This document shows positions 15,726-23,724 of a stretch of 35,891 nucleotides of DNA, one piece after another (the stretch's first letter is position 1; every line of letters begins with the position of its first letter). Position numbers and translations under genes: made by a program. Under the pieces are notes generated by a model, which did not search any database, had not been told where the DNA came from, and was given only the letters and a program-made list of their open reading frames with translations. Origin of the DNA: JBKEDG01 sp047973085 (GTDB lineage: Bacteria > Bacillota_I > Bacilli_A > JBKEDG01); contig JBKEBI010000034.1 in assembly GCA_047973085.1 (NCBI GenBank), positions 1 through 35,891 of the forward strand, read 5' to 3'.

Positions 15726-16685
15726 TTAATGAAACTTATCATCAATATATTTTTCAGCAGCAGTAGCTGCAATAGCACCATCATTCATAGCAGTTACAAC
15801 TTGGCGAAGTAACTTTGGTCTAATATCTCCAGCTCCATAAACACCTTCAACATTAGTCTTCATATTATCATCAGTTAAAAGATAACCCCATTGATCAAGT
15901 TCAACTTTACCTTTGTATAAATCAGTTTGAGGTTCAAAACCGACAAATACAAACACACCAAACACTCCAAAGTCATCATCAACAGTAAACTCATACTCTT
16001 CACCTGTCTCACGATTTCTTAAAGTAGCAGCCTCAACGATTCCATCACCTTTTATCTCAGTAATTTCTGTGTTGAACTTAACTTCAATCTTATCGTTTGC
16101 ATTTACTTTATCTACAACACTAGCTGCACAACTAAACTTATCTTCTCTAACTAAAATAGTTACCTTAGAACATAACTTAGTTAAGAACATTGCTTCTTCC
16201 GCAGCAGAATATCCTCCACCTACAACTAAAACTTCCATTTCTTCAAAAAAAGCTCCATCACAAGTAGCACAATAACTTACACCCTTACCAGTTAATTCTT
16301 TTTCACCTGGTACACCTAATTTTCTAGGACTAGCTCCACCTGCAATAATTACAGCGCGTGCTTCATAAGAACCATTATTAGTATTAATTTTTTTAACATC
16401 TCCACTAAAATCAACACTTTCTACATTTTCACTTACTCTAGTTGCACCAAACTCATCACTTTGCTTAACCATTCTTGCAGTTAAATCAGGACCAGTTGTT
16501 GCAATTCCATCTCCTCCAAAAATAGAACCTGGAACATTTGCTACTTCTTGAGTCGTTGCAATTTGCCCACCTGGTTTATTTTTTTCAAAGATAATAGTAT
16601 TTAACTTAGCTCTACCAGCATATAATCCTGCACTAAGTCCAGCCGGACCAGCACCAATTATTGCTAGATCATAAATCTCTGCCAT
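15726..16685 (-). CDS. trxB: Thioredoxin-reductase-like flavoprotein
   Basis: A 319-residue FAD enzyme expected to reduce the cluster thioredoxin. It has the FAD-binding GAGPAGLSAG near residue 11, the redox pair C139-A-T-C142 (SYCATCDGAFF), a second nucleotide site VGGGYSAAEEA, and the C-terminal FAD motif YGAGDIRPKLLRQV. The HRRxxxR motif that classical TrxB uses for the NADPH 2'-phosphate is replaced by LVREDKFSCA, so NADPH may not be the donor. It is the first gene of its unit, with a promoter at 16716-16744 and SD AAGGAGG. Confidence 0.9.
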   Translation of the reverse strand: MAEIYDLAIIGAGPAGLSAGLYAGRAKLNTIIFEKNKPGGQIATTQEVANVPGSIFGGDGIATTGPDLTARMVKQSDEFGATRVSENVESVDFSGDVKKINTNNGSYEARAVIIAGGASPRKLGVPGEKELTGKGVSYCATCDGAFFEEMEVLVVGGGYSAAEEAMFLTKLCSKVTILVREDKFSCAASVVDKVNANDKIEVKFNTEITEIKGDGIVEAATLRNRETGEEYEFTVDDDFGVFGVFVFVGFEPQTDLYKGKVELDQWGYLLTDDNMKTNVEGVYGAGDIRPKLLRQVVTAMNDGAIAATAAEKYIDDKFH

Positions 16686-16715
16686 ATATAGACCTCCTTG
16701 TTTTCATTCACCTAT

Positions 16716-16744
16716 ATTTTATCATATTTAAATCTATATTCCAA
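16716..16744 (-). promoter_or_regulatory. Promoter of the trxB-trxA-grdA-grdC-grdD unit
   Basis: TTGGAA (16739-16744) and TAAAAT (16716-16721) with a TG extension are spaced by 17 bases on the minus strand, about 30 bases before the trxB start. Upstream to 16880 is an AT-rich region in which I see no riboswitch-like structure. Confidence 0.6.
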
Positions 16745-16880
16745 CATATTTACTTAAATATTATCAAAAAGTTTAGAGGGGAAATTTTTCACAATATTAG
16801 TCACTCATATTTTTGTGTACTTTCGCGTAATTCACTAAAATATAATAACCATATCTACAAAAATAATATATACCATTTTT

Positions 16881-16909
16881 GAAAAAATAGATACATATTG
16901 TATCTATTT
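16881..16909 (-). terminator. Intrinsic terminator after the BCCT transporter gene
   Basis: A perfect 11-bp stem (16885-16895 with 16899-16909) with a 3-base loop and T-run on the minus strand. It overlaps the BCCT stop codon and separates the betaine-type unit from the trxB promoter. Confidence 0.8.
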
Positions 16910-18379
16910 CTCATCTTTTATTAAGGATTTAATCCATGCTACAACTGACAAAATCATAACTATTGAAAATGGTAATGCAGCAACTATTGAAGCAGTTTGA
17001 ACATTTTGCAAACCGGATTCACTAGCAAACATTAACACAAGAGTCACCGATGTAATAATACATCCCCAAATTACTTTTCTTAACGTAGTTGGATTTAAGT
17101 TACCATTACTGCTAAGAATACCAAGAACGAATGTTCCAGAATCAGCACTAGTAACAAAGAACGTACATAATAGAATAATAATAACTCCAGAGATTAAACT
17201 CCCTAATTTGTAATTACTCATTGTAACAAATACTGCAGTTGATGTATTGGCTGCTGCTTCTGTAGCTATATCTGGTCCTAAATCAATTCCTACTGTTCCA
17301 AAAATTGCGAACCACACAAGTGAAGCTAGTAATGGGGCAAATAAAACTCCCATTACAAATTCTTTAATTGTACGCCCTTTTGAAATACGTGCAATAAAGC
17401 TTCCTACAAAAGGTGCCCAAGCAATCCACCACGCCCAATAAAATACTGTCCAACCATTAACCCATTCACTACCATCTGACTTTTGCAGAGTAACCATATC
17501 TGGAATTAAATTTATAAAATAATCTAGTGTTCCGGTTCCTAAATTTTTAATTATTAGTAAGGAAGGTCCAACAATAAACGTAAGAACCATAATTACAAGA
17601 GCTAGAAGAACGTTTGTATTAGAAAGTATTTTGATTCCTCTATCAAGACCAGAAACAGCAGATAAAACGAATAAACCTGTTGTTACTAGTACAATTATAA
17701 ACACTACAAGATTATTTTCTGGAATTCCAAATAAGAAATTAAGCCCACTATTAATTTGATATGCACCAAGTCCAAGTGAAGTTGTAATACCCGCTACAGT
17801 AGCAAAAATTGCAATAATATCAATTGCTTTTCCCAACGGACCTTTAGCTAAGTCTTCTCCAATTAAAGGAATTAGTAAACTACTGATTAATCCTGGAAGT
17901 TTCTTTCTAAATTGAACATAAGCAAGTGCTCCTCCAATCACAACATATCCAGCCCAAGGGTGAAGACCCCAATGTAAATAGGTTTTCTCAAATGCAAAAC
18001 GAATAGAATCAGCACTTGAAGGATCAACTCCTCCACCAGGTGCAATATAATGATTGATTGGTTCAGCAACACCCCAGAATACAAGTCCAATTCCCATACC
18101 TGCACTAAATAACATTGCAAACCATGAAATAAATGAATATTCAGGTTTATCATCATCATCTCCAAATCTTACATTTCTATATTTAGAAAATAGTAAGAAG
18201 AAACAGAAAATGACGAAAGCACTCATCGTAACTAAATAGTATTTAGAAAACCATTTTGTAATAAACGCATAAGAACTGTCAACAGCATTTTGAAAACTAT
18301 CAGCAAAAACAGCCCCCCAAATAACTATAACAATTAAAACCGCGATCGAAATAAAAAATACTGTATTATTTCTTTTCAT
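16904..18379 (-). CDS. BCCT-family betaine/choline/carnitine-type transporter
   Basis: A 491-residue, 12-helix secondary transporter of the BCCT family. Diagnostic segments are SWFAMLFSAGMGIGLVFWGVAEP (the glycine-rich helix) and WTVFYWAWWIAWAPFVGSFIARISKGRT, the tryptophan-rich signature that binds trimethylammonium substrates. The ATG overlaps the grdH stop in TAATG, so transporter and reductase are produced together; this is the main ground for assigning betaine (or a related N-methylated compound) as the substrate. There is no long cytosolic C-terminal osmosensing tail, so nutrient uptake is more likely than osmoprotection. Confidence 0.92.
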   Translation of the reverse strand: MKRNNTVFFISIAVLIVIVIWGAVFADSFQNAVDSSYAFITKWFSKYYLVTMSAFVIFCFFLLFSKYRNVRFGDDDDKPEYSFISWFAMLFSAGMGIGLVFWGVAEPINHYIAPGGGVDPSSADSIRFAFEKTYLHWGLHPWAGYVVIGGALAYVQFRKKLPGLISSLLIPLIGEDLAKGPLGKAIDIIAIFATVAGITTSLGLGAYQINSGLNFLFGIPENNLVVFIIVLVTTGLFVLSAVSGLDRGIKILSNTNVLLALVIMVLTFIVGPSLLIIKNLGTGTLDYFINLIPDMVTLQKSDGSEWVNGWTVFYWAWWIAWAPFVGSFIARISKGRTIKEFVMGVLFAPLLASLVWFAIFGTVGIDLGPDIATEAAANTSTAVFVTMSNYKLGSLISGVIIILLCTFFVTSADSGTFVLGILSSNGNLNPTTLRKVIWGCIITSVTLVLMFASESGLQNVQTASIVAALPFSIVMILSVVAWIKSLIKDEK

Positions 18380-19692
18380 TATTTAAACACCACCGGCTCT
18401 TCAATATCAACAGTTAAAGCATTTAATGCTTTTTCTACAAGTGAATATCTTAATTTATGTTGCTCATTTGCACTAGTTGATGGATCACCAAATGGATATG
18501 GAATAGAAATTGTTGGAACAATCTTATTTGCTCCTACTGTTTTTGCAACAGGAACTAAATTTGCTAATTGCACAATTGCAATTCCTGTACTTTCAATAGC
18601 CTTATTCATCGTTGCACCGCAACGTGTACAAGTCCCTCAGGTAGAAGTAAGTAATACCGCATCAACATTATGTTCATGTAATACTTCAGCAATTTCAAGT
18701 CCCATTCTATACGCTTCATTTTCAGTAGTTCCTGTACCTACTGTTGAATAGAAGTGTGAATCAATTGAACCTATTTTCCCTTCTTGTTCCATTTCTTTTA
18801 GAACATCAAGTGGTACTACACGATTAGGGTCTTCATCAGCAGCAGCTGGATCATATCCAGCATGAATTGTTTTATACTTAACATCTCCACTACCATGTGC
18901 AAGCGAATTCACCTTAGAAATATCATACATTCCCCATCTAGTAGCAGAAGCTGATTGAATCTTATCTGGATTATCAACTGGTACAATTCCACCTGAAGTA
19001 ACAATTGCAATTTTAGCTTTTGTTAAATCCTTAATTGGAGCAGCAATAGGCACTAAATCATTTTTTGGAATTGGAAGTTCTGTTTGAAATTCTTGCTTTG
19101 TAGTTTTGGCAACAATCATATCAACTGCACGTATAGCAGCCGGTTCAACTTCTGTAAAATCAATATGGCGACAACCACGAGCAAAGAAATTTTCCTCTTC
19201 AGCAGTTCCTAGTTTTTCTCCACGCACAAACTTATTAACAGCATTTGCAATTACTTCTACATCTTTTCTAGTTGCTGCTGCACTTGCTCCACCTTTAAAG
19301 ACATACATTTGCTTTTTCCACATTTCAACACCAGGATTTTCTTCATTCATAGAAGTAAATACCTCAACATTAAATGCTTCTTTTATTGCACTAGCAACAC
19401 CACCACATGCAACACCATATCTACCAGCACGAAAAGCTGGACCTGCAACTACAATATCAAAATCTATATCTTTTAATAACTCAACAATTTCTTTTTGAGC
19501 TAGTTCAATATTTTCACCATAGTAGTTATCCCCACATACAACTGTAGCAACAACTTCACTACCTTCTAATTTAGAATCAAGCAGTTTAGACTGAGGTGCA
19601 AGTTCTGATAATAATTTTGGTTTAAAATCTGCTTGATCTTCACCACCAACACCAGCAAAAAATTGATTTATATAATGTACAACTTTTTTCAT
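18379..19692 (-). CDS. grdH: Substrate-specific reductase selenoprotein, component B (betaine/sarcosine type)
   Basis: The Sec subunit of a substrate-specific component B, 437 residues when TGA 18637-18639 is read as Sec352 in LLTST-Sec-GTCTRCGATM. UxxC is followed by another CxxC spacing, as in GrdB/GrdF/GrdH proteins (Sec near 350). The subunit cooperates with the pyruvoyl subunit upstream to transfer the substrate's methylene carbon to GrdA. Adjacent BCCT transporter suggests betaine (GrdH); sarcosine (GrdF) is the main alternative and cannot be excluded by eye. A naive call would split it into 351 and 76 residues. It starts 9 bases after the upstream subunit. Confidence 0.85.
18610..18639 (-). 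promoter_or_regulatory. Sec UGA and candidate SECIS of grdH
   Basis: Twelve bases after UGA 18637-18639 the minus strand reads CGTTG-CGGTG-CAACG (18624-18610), a perfect 5- to 6-bp GC-containing stem with GGU at the loop. Position and loop match the other Sec sites of the window. Confidence 0.72.
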
Positions 19693-19701
19693 AATTCCCT
19701 C

Positions 19702-21021
19702 CTAAAATTCATTCATCTTCTTCTTAGACCAACCAAGAACTTGATCGCCACAGAAGCTTGAATTATTTTCAAATATTACAGAACCATCATCTCTAACACT
19801 TGGTCCTAGCTTATCATCACTTGACCATCCTCCTGAAAGACCATCACGTGCAAGCGCCTCCAAATTTCCAATAACTGTATCCATTGGAGGAAGTTCTACA
19901 AGTTCACTAACATTTCCACACGAAACAATTGCATTAGCTTTTTCACTTAAAGTAACAAGTGGCTGACTAAGTCCATCTCTACCAGTACACTCGTTAGTAA
20001 GTCCCACTGTATCAACACCTGCATCCTCAAGTGCATCAATACAAGCAATGAAATCTGCATCAGGGTTACCATACCCCTCTTCAGCTACTATTGCACCATC
20101 TGCTTCTAAAATATTTGCAAGACGAGCTACAAACAATGCACTACGCTCTTTTTGTTCCAAACTAACATTTAAATTACTAGCGATATGTCCAATGAAATTT
20201 AAATCTTTTCCATCACGTTCAAATAACTCTTTAACAATCGGTGCATTCATCGTATCATATGTTGACCATGAAGAAGAACATGGCATAAATGATCCAGATA
20301 CATAAGCACCATCTAAAATCTCTGTTGGATTTAAAATTGTTGGTAAAAAATTGTTCATATCCCAACCATAAAGCATTGCATTATATCCAGGCTCCTCAAG
20401 TTGTGATTGAGACTGTGTAACTAATACAATATTTGGCAAATCAGGATTTCGATCTTTTTGAGGTTTTAAACTAAACTCCTCAATATCATCAGTATCTAAA
20501 CTATCAGTAATTTTCCCTAAATATTCTGCAAGACGAAGTGTAGCCATTCTTATAGCAGTATTTTTCTTTTGTTGTTCATGACGCTCTTCTTCTTCATCTG
20601 TTTCGGCGACAACACATACATTAATCAATCCTGAAAAATATGTATATTTCGCGCCTTCTCCACTCATATCAATCAAACCATCACCAAAACTCCCCCAAGT
20701 TTGACCAACACCTAGCACACTCATTCCCTTTAAGGCATGAACTACACCATCACCACATTTCTTTACCTCACCAGTAACTCCTGGAAAATAACCTTCATCA
20801 CCAACACGCATTCTTGGTTCTGCAGCATCTTTAACAGGAACAATACGAGTATTATCTCCTGGCTTTGCAATTTCTAGATTAACAGATACTAAATGTTCAT
20901 CACTATCCATTAAAAATTTAATTGCATTCTCTCTGTTGAAAGTTAGAACTCCATTTTTAAATGAATCTTCATTTCCAAAAACTACATCACTAACTTTAAA
21001 ATTTTTAAACTTTAAATTCAT
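19702..21021 (-). CDS. grdI: Substrate-specific reductase component B, pyruvoyl proprotein (GrdI/GrdG/GrdE family)
   Basis: A 439-residue proprotein of the GrdE/GrdG/GrdI family. By analogy with GrdE, cleavage before a cysteine yields a pyruvoyl group that binds the amine substrate. The likely site is Cys248 in SGSFMPCSSSW (codon 20278-20280), close to Cys242 of GrdE. Other landmarks are GYFPGVTGEVKKCGDG, the TQSQSQLEEPGYNAMLYGWD block and EEGYGNPDADFIACIDALE. It is the first gene of the grdI-grdH-BCCT unit, with AAGGAGG before the ATG. The symbol reflects the BCCT context; sarcosine (GrdG) remains possible. Confidence 0.82.
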   Translation of the reverse strand: MNLKFKNFKVSDVVFGNEDSFKNGVLTFNRENAIKFLMDSDEHLVSVNLEIAKPGDNTRIVPVKDAAEPRMRVGDEGYFPGVTGEVKKCGDGVVHALKGMSVLGVGQTWGSFGDGLIDMSGEGAKYTYFSGLINVCVVAETDEEEERHEQQKKNTAIRMATLRLAEYLGKITDSLDTDDIEEFSLKPQKDRNPDLPNIVLVTQSQSQLEEPGYNAMLYGWDMNNFLPTILNPTEILDGAYVSGSFMPCSSSWSTYDTMNAPIVKELFERDGKDLNFIGHIASNLNVSLEQKERSALFVARLANILEADGAIVAEEGYGNPDADFIACIDALEDAGVDTVGLTNECTGRDGLSQPLVTLSEKANAIVSCGNVSELVELPPMDTVIGNLEALARDGLSGGWSSDDKLGPSVRDDGSVIFENNSSFCGDQVLGWSKKKMNEF

Positions 21022-21037
21022 AATTCCTCCTTTTCTT

Positions 21038-21138
21038 GCACACTATGTGCGCTTTGTATTTGATTACACTATAACATAAATAAATAATCAATACAATAGT
21101 TTATGTGAAAAAATTAACAACTTTTGCGCATTATGTGC
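21038..21138 (-). promoter_or_regulatory. grdI promoter flanked by two operator-like palindromes
   Basis: On the minus strand TTGTAT (21091-21096) and an extended TATAGT (21068-21073) are 17 bases apart. Two related 13-base sites flank it: 21038-21050 reads GCACA-CTA-TGTGC on the plus strand (perfect inverted repeat, about +11 to +23) and 21126-21138 reads GCGCA-TTA-TGTGC (one mismatch, about -65 to -77). Both continue with G. Centres are 88 bases apart. The arrangement fits a repressor bound at two sites; the nearby TetR protein is a candidate. Confidence 0.65.
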
Positions 21139-21142
21139 GTTT

Positions 21143-21172
21143 ATAAAAAAGAATTGCTACAAAAGCAATTCT
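21143..21172 (-). terminator. Intrinsic terminator after the PF06541-type gene
   Basis: Stem AGAATTGC with GCAATTCT (21150-21157 and 21165-21172), 7-base loop, and a run of T on the minus strand. It ends the tetR-membrane protein transcript before the upstream operator of grdI. Confidence 0.8.
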
Positions 21173-21710
21173 ATAAAATAAAAAATGTAAACATAACATC
21201 AATAATCAAAGTCAAACCAAATATATAAAAAACTACATTAAGACTTTCTCTACCGACTTTAAACAATATTTTTTCAAATAATGGTTGTATAACATATAAA
21301 AATAGGAGCCCCCCTAGTCCAAATCTAATTGATGGTGAAAGAGCAATTCTTGCTTGAAAATTATAATTATAATCAACATATGTTTGCCAAGGCCAACTAC
21401 CTGTTAAAAAGTCAAGTAAATAACTTGCAGTAAGCTCTATAAATGTTGCAATTAAAGCACATAACAAGAATATAATAAGTGGCTTAAAAATATTAAATAT
21501 TTTAGAACCTTTATATTTCATAATAGAATTTAAAGTAAAAATGAAAATAAGAGCACCAAATCCATATATAACACAATAAGGACCAAACAAAACTCCACGA
21601 TTACTAAATCCCCATTTATAAACAACTACTTCTAAAAACACTTCATAAATCCAACCAATAATTGCATACATCATAAAATATATAAAATACTTTTTTAATT
21701 CTACTTTCAT
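21171..21710 (-). CDS. Putative membrane protein (PF06541-type, ABC-transporter-like)
   Basis: A 179-residue integral membrane protein with about five hydrophobic segments. The start MMYAIIGWIYEVFLE, then KWGFSNRGVLFGPYCVIYGFGA, is typical of the family annotated as putative ABC transporter permease (PF06541), where G-W-x-x-E and NRG-x-L-x-GP-x-x-P-I/V-YG are conserved. No ATPase is encoded nearby and the function is unknown. It lies 8 bases downstream of the TetR gene and so is probably co-transcribed with it and perhaps is its target. Confidence 0.7.
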   Translation of the reverse strand: MKVELKKYFIYFMMYAIIGWIYEVFLEVVVYKWGFSNRGVLFGPYCVIYGFGALIFIFTLNSIMKYKGSKIFNIFKPLIIFLLCALIATFIELTASYLLDFLTGSWPWQTYVDYNYNFQARIALSPSIRFGLGGLLFLYVIQPLFEKILFKVGRESLNVVFYIFGLTLIIDVMFTFFIL

Positions 21711-21718
21711 TGTAACCT

Positions 21719-22300
21719 CTACCTTAAATAAGAAGCATATACATCAATAATACTATAAATATCCTCTTTTTCCATATAGTCTGTATATTCTTCTTTATCA
21801 ACATCATGAAATCTAGAAACAAGTCCAATGATTGTTTCTAAAATAACACAAGACACCTTATAGGGTTCAACACTTGACTTAACTGAACCATCTTCAACTC
21901 CTTTAACTAAAAATCCATATGTAAAATCACACTTACGATAGAAATCATTTTTCTCCTTTAATAAATCATTATCATCAATATTTAGAGCATCAAACTTTGT
22001 AATATATTTAATTTTTTTTGAGTTTTCTAGAAAAACTTTAATCATATTGTTCATTGCTTGCAGAGTCTGATGATATCCATCTCTTTCAAAATTTTTTTCA
22101 TTTAAAGTATGAGCTTCTATCAATAACTCATCAATAATAATTTTGTAGACTTCAAACATTAACTCATATTTATCTTTAAAAATTCTGTAAAGGCTTCTTC
22201 TAGAAATTTCTAAATCATTAGAGATTTTTACAAGAGAAATACTTTCAAGATCTTGTGTCATTGCATATTCATAAGCTTTTAAAATTACTTTTTCCTTCAT
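21719..22300 (-). CDS. TetR/AcrR-family transcriptional regulator
   Basis: A 193-residue regulator with an N-terminal helix-turn-helix (residues about 20-45, ISLVKISNDLEISRRSLYRIFKDK), the TetR pattern in which Y-R-x-F-x-x-K closes the recognition helix. The C-terminal helical domain is diverged and would bind a ligand. I place the start at ATG 22300, with AGGTG about 6 bases ahead, over GTG 22309. It is encoded just downstream of tRNA-Sec and upstream of a membrane protein, close to the grd operon; control of either is possible but unproven. Confidence 0.82.
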   Translation of the reverse strand: MKEKVILKAYEYAMTQDLESISLVKISNDLEISRRSLYRIFKDKYELMFEVYKIIIDELLIEAHTLNEKNFERDGYHQTLQAMNNMIKVFLENSKKIKYITKFDALNIDDNDLLKEKNDFYRKCDFTYGFLVKGVEDGSVKSSVEPYKVSCVILETIIGLVSRFHDVDKEEYTDYMEKEDIYSIIDVYASYLR

Positions 22301-22313
22301 AATTAACACCTAC

Positions 22314-22334
22314 TAAAAAAAGGCATAATGCCTT
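22314..22334 (-). terminator. Intrinsic terminator of tRNA-Sec
   Basis: A 6-bp stem AAGGCA/TGCCTT (22320-22334) with a 3-base loop and seven T on the minus strand, 12 bases after the tRNA. It ends 14 bases before the TetR start codon, so tetR needs readthrough or a promoter inside the tRNA region. Confidence 0.75.
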
Positions 22335-22345
22335 AAAATTCTAAA

Positions 22346-22442
22346 TGGCGGAAGCATGTGGGAATCGAACCCACCCACGACAATCTAATGCCGCAATCTG
22401 GTTTTGAAGACCAGTAGGCACACCAGTTACCTCTCTGCTTCC
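22346..22442 (-). tRNA. selC: tRNA-Sec (anticodon UCA)
   Basis: A 97-base tRNA with encoded CCA. Acceptor ends GGAAGCA and TGCTTCC pair; the T arm (GTGGG-TTCGATT-CCCAC) and the anticodon stem CTGGT-CTTCAAA-ACCAG place UCA in the loop. The long variable arm (about 22 bases) and extended acceptor/T stack are typical of bacterial selenocysteine tRNA. It decodes the four in-frame UGA codons of this window. The SelA, SelB and SelD genes are not in the window. Confidence 0.95.
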
Positions 22443-23075
22443 AAACTTCCATACATATTATATCATATTTTTTGCAAAAACCAAGGAATTTATAATTTTT
22501 ATTAGCTCATTTCTTTACATACAATGAATTTAATGTATTTTTTAGTTTGTTTAATTAAAATAATTGCGGTATACTTATATAAAAAAGAGCAATGTATATG
22601 CATACTCTTAAGTATAAAATTCACACTAGTAGTATTAACACTATTTATTCTAATATTTACCTATCACTTTAGTCATGAGAGATTGCAAAATTGTAAAGAG
22701 TATAGCAGAAAAATTTAAAAATCAAACACAAATTTATTATAGCCTTAATTTTTAAACTCTTCTATAAATTCAAGGCAATAAACTGGTAAATTAATTAGGC
22801 TATCTACTTTTGAAATACTTTTTCTACTAAATTTATTGAGCTTACTTGGATTATATGTATCATTATAGGTTCGTAATGGCTTAGCTTTAGTATTATTACC
22901 AGATTTAATTTCATCTGAAATAACTTGAATGAATTTGATTTTTCCAAGGAATAATTTAAATAGCAGTTATAAATCAAACAGAACTGTAATAATGATTCTC
23001 AAACCATTAAATATAGATTTTTTATGTACAATACTTAGTAGTTTTTACAGTACAATTGGTACATTTATATAAAAA
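22443..23075. other. Gene-poor interval with a possible decayed gene end
   Basis: No convincing gene lies here. The one suggestive stretch is an open frame without start on the minus strand, 22745-22966, about 73 codons, ending EFIEEFKN before TAA, with coding-like composition (e.g. KPLRTYNDTYNPSKLNKF). It has no ATG or Shine-Dalgarno and the same frame is closed upstream by TAA, so it may be the 3' remnant of a lost gene. I do not recognise the family. The remainder is AT-rich with nothing notable. Confidence 0.35.
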
Positions 23076-23104
23076 TTACCTAAGCAATTAAACTATGATA
23101 TAAT
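23076..23104 (+). promoter_or_regulatory. Promoter of the ECF S-component gene
   Basis: TTACCT (23076-23081) and an extended TGATATAAT (-10 at 23099-23104) are spaced by 17 bases, about 19 bases before the ATG. The leader is too short for a riboswitch. Confidence 0.55.
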
Positions 23105-23122
23105 ATTAGCAAGGAGGTTTCT

Positions 23123-23635
23123 ATGAAAACAAATGATTTAACATTATCAGCAATACTTATAGCAGTTGGAATTATTCTTCCTATGCTTACTCATTTCATT
23201 GCAGCAGGAAATATAATTTTACCAATGCATATTCCTATTTTAGTTGCAGGACTTACCTTAAGACCAAAATATGCAATTATCGTCGGTGGACTAACACCAA
23301 TACTAAGCTCAGCACTAACAGGTATGCCAGTTGTATTCCCAATGCTTCCAATAATGTTTTTTGAGTTAATTGCATATGCTGTTACCGCAAGTATTTTAAA
23401 AACTAGAACAAAAATTAATATTTATTTTATTCTTTTAGTAAGTTTAATTGTTGGAAGAGTGGTTGCCGCAATTGTTGTACAAACTTTAATTATAGGATTT
23501 GATGCTAATTTCCCTAGTACTTTATTATATATAAAAGGAGCAATTTCAATAGGAATTCCAGGACTTATAATTCAATTTCTGTTTGTACCTCCACTTACAA
23601 TTGCAATTGAGAAGTTTTTGAAGAAGCGTTATTAA
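23123..23635 (+). CDS. ECF transporter S component (substrate-binding membrane protein)
   Basis: A 170-residue, six-helix membrane protein of the energy-coupling factor S-component type. Helix 2 contains NIILPMHIPILVAGL, and the next segment GGLTPILSSALTGMPVVFPM is the conserved loop and helix of this group. Such proteins bind a vitamin or precursor and share an EcfAA'T module encoded elsewhere. There is no neighbour or riboswitch to point to the ligand; the HIP-x-L motif recurs in several S-component groups, so I leave the substrate open. SD AAGGAGG 7 bases before the ATG. Confidence 0.75.
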   Translation: MKTNDLTLSAILIAVGIILPMLTHFIAAGNIILPMHIPILVAGLTLRPKYAIIVGGLTPILSSALTGMPVVFPMLPIMFFELIAYAVTASILKTRTKINIYFILLVSLIVGRVVAAIVVQTLIIGFDANFPSTLLYIKGAISIGIPGLIIQFLFVPPLTIAIEKFLKKRY

Positions 23636-23680
23636 GTAAAATTTAGAACCATAAAATTTACTTTGTAGTGGAAGAATTTT

Positions 23681-23707
23681 AAAAGAGACCAAGCCGGTCT
23701 CTTTTTT
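23681..23707. terminator. Bidirectional terminator between converging genes
   Basis: A 10-bp stem AAAAGAGACC with GGTCTCTTTT, 5-base loop, T-run on one side and A-run on the other. It serves the ECF S-component gene (plus) and msrB (minus). Confidence 0.85.
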
Positions 23708-23724
23708 GTTTTATTACTCTAAAT

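Noticed and set aside
16745..16880. A glycine riboswitch upstream of trxB
   Set aside because: The promoter at 16716-16744 leaves a leader of about 25 bases, and no paired glycine-aptamer pattern was visible in the upstream sequence.
16661..16882. A plus-strand ORF of 73 residues across the trxB promoter
   Set aside because: It overlaps the trxB start and promoter on the other strand and lacks a ribosome binding site.
18379..19692. grdH as two separate genes (351 and 76 residues)
   Set aside because: The UGA lies at the conserved Sec position (about 352) in UGTCTRC and the frame continues with family sequence.
22524..22718. A 64-residue plus-strand ORF rich in hydrophobic residues
   Set aside because: No Shine-Dalgarno, no promoter in suitable position and no recognisable family; AT-rich DNA readily gives such hydrophobic frames.
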